Below are positions 26,730-30,000 of a stretch of 30,000 bases of DNA, piece by piece (within the stretch, counting starts at the first letter, position 1; the number at the start of each line of letters is the position of its first letter). Origin of the DNA: Prorocentrum cordatum (Eukaryota; Sar; Dinophyceae; Prorocentrales; Prorocentraceae); contig CAUYUJ010017923.1 of assembly GCA_963575745.1 (NCBI GenBank), forward strand, positions 1 through 30,000. Reading direction: 5' to 3'. Both the position numbers and the translations under genes were made by a program. A model generated the notes under the pieces. The model was not told the origin of the DNA. It saw only the letters and a list, made by a program, of their open reading frames with translations, and made no database searches.

Positions 26730-26900
26730 GATTCCAGGGGCTGGAGGCCTGTGGAACTCTGACCGAAGCTTGGCCATGAATATCACCGCCGCCCTCATCA
26801 GACAAGGACTCCGCCAAGGTCTGCAGCCTCCTGGGCGCAATCCTTAACCAACGCCCCCACCGTATGGCGAAGGGTCGCTCTTGCGAGTAGTCGATCCCCT
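26730..26900. other. Unique spacer between palindromic elements
   Basis: No supported gene. It contains GCCCCCACCGTA near 26856, a word also found in both arms of the preceding palindrome. Confidence 0.3.
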
Positions 26901-26904
26901 CACG

Positions 26905-27116
26905 ATCTAAAGGCCTCCTGAAGGGGGTCCGAGTAGATGGGGTCGGAGGATCGCGCCGCATCACCGACACATCGGCGACGCATCGCCGATACATCGGCCA
27001 TGCATTGGCGATGCGCCGGCGACGTCGGCGATACATCCGCGACGCCGACGTGGGGAAAAGTGGGCCCCACATCGAGCCGCATCGCCGATGCATCGCCGAT
27101 GCATCGGCGATGCATC
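26905..27116. repeat. GATGCATCG palindrome element, copy 2
   Basis: Same lead (AGGCCTCCTGAAGGGGGTCC then GAGTAGATGGGGTCGG), same GGATCGCGCCGCATC start, GACGTCGGCGA middle, CACATCGAGCCGCATCGCCG, and CGATGCATCG units at the end. It directly abuts the next TIR element. A fragment of the family end (GGCGATGCGGCGCGATCCTC) lies at 27568-27587. Confidence 0.85.
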
Positions 27117-27375
27117 CCCTGACTCCAAATCCGCCCTACTTTGGCTTTTTTCCCAACTTAAAATTGCGTCGGAAATCCACCTATAAGAAGCCGAAAAAGG
27201 TAGGGCGGAAATTCTGCACCCAACACAAAATAGGGCGGACATCCACAGAAATAGGGCGGAAACAGCAACAGAAAAGTAGGGCGGAAACTGGCATCAGCGG
27301 GGCCTGAAAAGTAAGGCGGCAATTCCAAGCCCTACTTACGAATTTCCTCAAAGTAGGGCGGATCCGGAGTCAGGG
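27117..27375. mobile_element. 259-bp TIR element rich in AGTAGGGCGGA
   Basis: Termini CCCTGACTCC then ATCCGCCCTACTTTG (27117-27143) are inverted at 27349-27375, with two mismatches in 27. The interior carries further AGTAGGGCGGA-like words near 27207, 27229, 27250, 27277 and 27310, and one reversed near 27330. No coding capacity. Non-autonomous transposon or hairpin repeat. Confidence 0.8.
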
Positions 27376-27775
27376 CAGGGTTTCTTGACACCGGCTTCTC
27401 ATCCTGAGTAGTTTTGTCATAGTCCCAGGGCCCAGCGAGCCCCCCTGGAGGCCGCAAACGGTTACAACCGCTTGACCCTGGCACTCGCCGATGCCGATCT
27501 GATTTTGTCCAGTCCGCAGCCCTGGAGATCCCAAGCCCTTCCCCAGGGGTGGTTTGTGGTCAGGGTCGGCGATGCGGCGCGATCCTCCGACCACCCGGGA
27601 GGCCTAGACGATCTCAAGGCCAGGCTCGATCGGCACGCACTCGGTCCGGGCACCCGCCGGGGCGCGGGCCCCAGGAGCATCGCGCTCAGGCTGCCGAAGG
27701 CGGCTGGCCGGCGCAGGGGGGGGGCGAGCGCCGGGTGGCTCCCGCGCAGAGGAAGAGCACGAAAGCACAACTGCG
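27376..27775. other. Unique GC-rich sequence with a palindrome-family fragment
   Basis: Apart from the fragment at 27560-27595, nothing is recognised. Overlapping open frames occur on both strands. Confidence 0.3.
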
Positions 27776-28080
27776 CGGGGAGGAGGAGGGGGGAGGGGAG
27801 GGGAGGGAGGGGGAGGGAGGGAGGGGAGGGAGGGGGGGGAGGGGGGGGGAGGGAGGGGGGGGGGAGAAGAGGGGGGAGGAGGGAGGGGGGGAGGAGGGGG
27901 GGAGGGAGGAGGGGGGAGGAGGGAGGAAGGAGGGGGGGAGGAAGGAGGGGGGGGAAGGACGGGGGGAGGGGGGGAGGGCGGCAGGGCAGAAGACAGGGGG
28001 GGGGAGGAGGGGAGGGAGGACAGGCGGGAGGAGGAAGGCTGGAGGGGGAGGGCCGGAGGAGGAGGGGCGATGGAGGGGCG
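27776..28080. repeat. 300-bp G-rich polypurine tract
   Basis: GGGGAGGG, GGAGGG and GGGGGGA words with very few pyrimidines on the plus strand. Many runs of four or more G. Gly/Glu/Arg frames here are by-products. Confidence 0.95.
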
Positions 28081-28099
28081 GAGGGAGGATGTCATACGA

Positions 28100-28300
28100 A
28101 ACAGCTACATCAACATGAACTCTCCGAGGAGCGCGCTGATCTCCTGGATCGGCACTGGGTCCCCCTCCCTGGCGCGCCGAGCGCGCCAGGGGCGGCGCCG
28201 GCGGCGCCGCCAGGGGGGTCCAGCCGCCAGGGGCGAAAGGGGCGCCGCTGGCGGCGCAGATCCAAGAGATCGGCGCGGAGCTTCGAGAGCTGCTGTGTTG
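28100..28300. repeat. T-shaped palindrome, copy 2 (diverged)
   Basis: The left arm (ATCAACATGAACTC, GGAGCGCGCTGATC, GGATCGGCACTGGG) and right arm (GATCCAAGAGATCGGCGC, GGAGCTTCGAGAG) are imperfect inverted copies related to the 26.3-kb arms. At the apex lie CCTGGCGCGC-CGA with GCGCGCCAGG (28168-28190) and GGCGGCGCC-GGC-GGCGCCGCC (28191-28211). The stems are identical to copy 1 while the three-base loops differ. A third small hairpin, CCGCCAG/CTGGCGG, sits in the right arm. Confidence 0.85.
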
Positions 28301-28549
28301 TGCGGTTGTTCGTCTTCGCGTCACTGCATCACGCCGGAGTGCACGGCACGTGCTCGCACTGCCTGAGACTCGATGGCAGGAAAAGGAGGCTGGATGCACA
28401 GGATAAGCAGCAGTTCAAGGGTCTGGTTAGATCAGGCCCGAACGAAGACGACTCCTCACACGCAGTGGGCGCACCACACTCGAATGCAGAGGCACGGAAA
28501 AAGGAATCTGACCGTTCCTGGTGCCTCTCCCTGGGTCTGGACTGGGCGC
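28301..28549. other. Unique sequence, nothing recognised
   Basis: Mixed composition, no motif-bearing frame. Confidence 0.3.
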
Positions 28550-28935
28550 CCAGCGAAGCGTTGGAGCGTCCAAGATGGCCCGAGGTGGCTCCAGAAGGGC
28601 CTCAGATAGCCCAACATGGTCTCCAAGATGGTCCAAGATAGACCAATCTGGTTTCCAACATACTCCAAGACGTCCCAAAACCGCCCCAGGAGTCCAAGTG
28701 GCCCAGGGGCCTTCCCAGGACGCCCCCAAGAGGTCAACATCCGTTCAACACCGATGGGACATCAATGATGTTGGCCTTCTCGCCTGTTCGCTTCCGATGG
28801 CCTTCCGATGCCTCAAGATGGCTCCAAGAGGACCCAAGAGAGACCCAAAACGGCTCCAAGATGGCACCCAAAGCGCCCAAGAGCCCCCCAAGAGCGCCCC
28901 AAAAGGGCCCCAAGGGGCGACTTTTCGGGCTTCAG
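28550..28935. repeat. Dispersed decamer-array repeat, copy B
   Basis: CCAAGATGGC-type units of 9-12 bp on both sides of a conserved core (about 28727-28820) containing GTCAACATCCG, TCAATGATGTTGGCCTTCTC and TTCGCTTCCGATG. Partner of 11424-11790. Confidence 0.75.
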
Positions 28936-29184
28936 GTGGGCAGTGCTACGTAAGACCCCCCCTTCTTTGATCGATGTCCTCCAAGATGGTCCCCAGAAGG
29001 CCTCCGAGGCTCCCAACAGGGCACAAAATTATCCCGGCAAAGCAACCTAACAGCGATGTGTAGAAGCATATCTGAAAGCATTCCCCTTAAGATTCAGATG
29101 AAAATCCAGTTGTAGAATTCTGCTGTTCTCGCAGTCGTAGTCGCATTTGCGATGACAGTCGCAGCGGCAACGGCAGCGGCACAC

Positions 29185-29490
29185 GGCCTCAGCCTCAGCC
29201 TCAGCCTCAGCCTCAGCCTGCCTCAGCCTCAGCCTCAGCCTGCTTCAGCCTCAGCCTCAGTCTGCCTTCAGCCTCGGCCTCAGCCTCAGCCTGCCTCAGC
29301 CTCAGCCTGCATCAGCCTCAGCCTCAGCCTCAGCCTGCCTCAGCATCAGCCTGCTTCAGCCTCAGCCTCAGCCTGCCTCAGCCTCAGCCTCAGTTTGCTT
29401 CAGCCTCAGCCTCAGTCTGCCTTCAGCCTCGGCCTCAGCCTCAGCCTGCCTCAGCCTCAGCCTGCCTCGGCCTCAGCATCAGCCTGCCTC
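29185..29490. repeat. (CAGCCT)n hexamer array with higher-order units
   Basis: CAGCCT repeats broken regularly by TGCCT and TGCTT steps. The string CTGCCTTCAGCCTCGGCCTC recurs at about 29262 and 29418. Confidence 0.9.
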
Positions 29491-29494
29491 AGCA

Positions 29495-30000
29495 TTCAAA
29501 ATGTGGCCCGGGAATGGAGTTCTGGGAACTCGAAGAGCACGAAGTGGCCTACAGTTGGCTCCGGGCATTCAAAATGTGGCCCGGGAATGGAGTTCTGGGA
29601 ACTCGAAGAGCACGAAGTGGCCTACAGTTGGCTCCGGGCATTCAAAATGTGGCCCGGGAATGGAGTTCTGGGAACTCGAAGAGCACGAAGTGGCCTACAG
29701 TTGGCTCCGGGCATCAAAATGTGGCCCGGGAATGGAGTTCTGGGAAGTCGAAGAGCACGAAGTGGACAGTTGGCTCCGGGCATCAAAATGTGGCCCGGGA
29801 ATGGAGTTCTGGGAAATCGAAGAGCACGAAGTGGCCTACAGTTGGCTCCGGGCATTCAAAATGTGGCCCGGGAATGGAGTTCTGGGAGGTCGAAGAGCAC
29901 GAAGTGTGTGACTGTTGCATCCGGTTATTCAGAATGTGGCCTGGGAATGGGGTTCTGAGAGGTCGACGAGCACGAAGTGTGTGACTGTTGGTGAAAAACG
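29495..30000. repeat. 73-bp satellite, about seven units, open at the window edge
   Basis: Units anchored on AAAATGTGGCCCGGGAATGG recur at 29498, 29571, 29644, 29716, 29785 and 29858, and as AGAATGTGGC at 29931 (spacing 73, 73, 72, 69, 73, 73). Each continues TTCTGGGAACTCGAAGAGCA then CGAAGTGG and ACAGTTGGCTCCGGGCAT. The last two units are more diverged. As 73 is not a multiple of three, open frames across it are accidental. Confidence 0.95.

Noticed and set aside
27117-27375. Telomere-like repeat, because of TAGGGCGG words
   Set aside because: The words are not tandem and do not match the TTTAGGG-type telomere; they fit a TIR element with subterminal motifs.
26341-28300. Terminal repeats of an integrated virus
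   Set aside because: The T shape recalls viral hairpin ends, but between and around the two copies there are only repeats and no replication or structural gene.
29152-29984. Ser-Leu-Ser-Leu frame joined to a repeat protein (EFWELEEHEVA)
   Set aside because: Made of the CAGCCT hexamer and the 73-bp satellite. Equivalent open frames exist in all three phases and unit length is not a multiple of three.
29495-30000. CRISPR-like array
   Set aside because: Units are contiguous with no unique spacers, and the setting is eukaryotic.
1-30000. Spliced leader, rRNA, tRNA or snRNA genes
   Set aside because: Looked for by eye and none found; short or degenerate copies could have been missed without a search tool.

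Overview
The window reads as nuclear DNA of a eukaryote with a very repeat-rich, GC-rich genome. A dinoflagellate is the best fit. The reasons are a two-ORF non-LTR retrotransposon with an APE-type endonuclease, reverse transcriptase and RNase H; kilobases of TCC, CAT and GGA microsatellite; many small inverted-repeat elements; and short coding islands with strong G/C at codon third positions and GT-AG introns. No dinoflagellate spliced-leader sequence, rRNA or tRNA was seen, so this assignment is an inference. No prokaryotic gene organisation is present.

Layout. 88-7108 is one nearly full-length but frame-broken LINE: ORF1 with a Cys-rich motif and coiled coil, then endonuclease, RT, Cys/His motif, RNase H and a Cys-rich tail. 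It lies between two TCC tracts. 7109-8140 is a compound microsatellite. 8213-8360 is the first copy of a short terminal-inverted-repeat (TIR) element that recurs near 12.24, 15.60 and 16.71 kb. 8.9-11.8 kb holds decamer quasi-repeats, a ~110-bp tandem array, a hairpin-rich TTCTGG array and simple repeats. 12.3-12.5 kb is a nonamer array. 12953-14518 (minus strand) is the best host coding region: an unrecognised protein with one GT-AG intron that contains a decamer array, interrupted by several single-base frame breaks. 14.5-15.7 kb is simple sequence with a large hairpin. 15.7-17.7 kb holds unresolved unique sequence, a TIR element and a foldback. 17.7-19.6 kb is mostly microsatellite with one exon-like island. 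19.7-21.56 kb (plus strand) holds exon-like islands of an unrecognised gene, with one intron whose splice sites keep the reading frame. 21.7-23.3 kb is CAT/TCC microsatellite. 23.3-28.4 kb is dominated by palindromic elements, including a 388-bp inverted repeat whose apex carries two further hairpins (a T shape), with a related copy near 28.2 kb. 28.55-29.0 kb is a decamer array. 29.15-30.0 kb is a CAGCCT repeat followed by a 73-bp satellite that runs off the window.

The genes do not form a pathway. What unites the window is structure: at least nine separate foldback elements from about six sequence families, several with microsatellite loops or arms, some lying in what look like introns. The T-shaped palindrome family is the most unusual item. 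Frequent single-base frame breaks, two of them at G runs, mean that unpolished sequence must be excluded before any locus is called a pseudogene.
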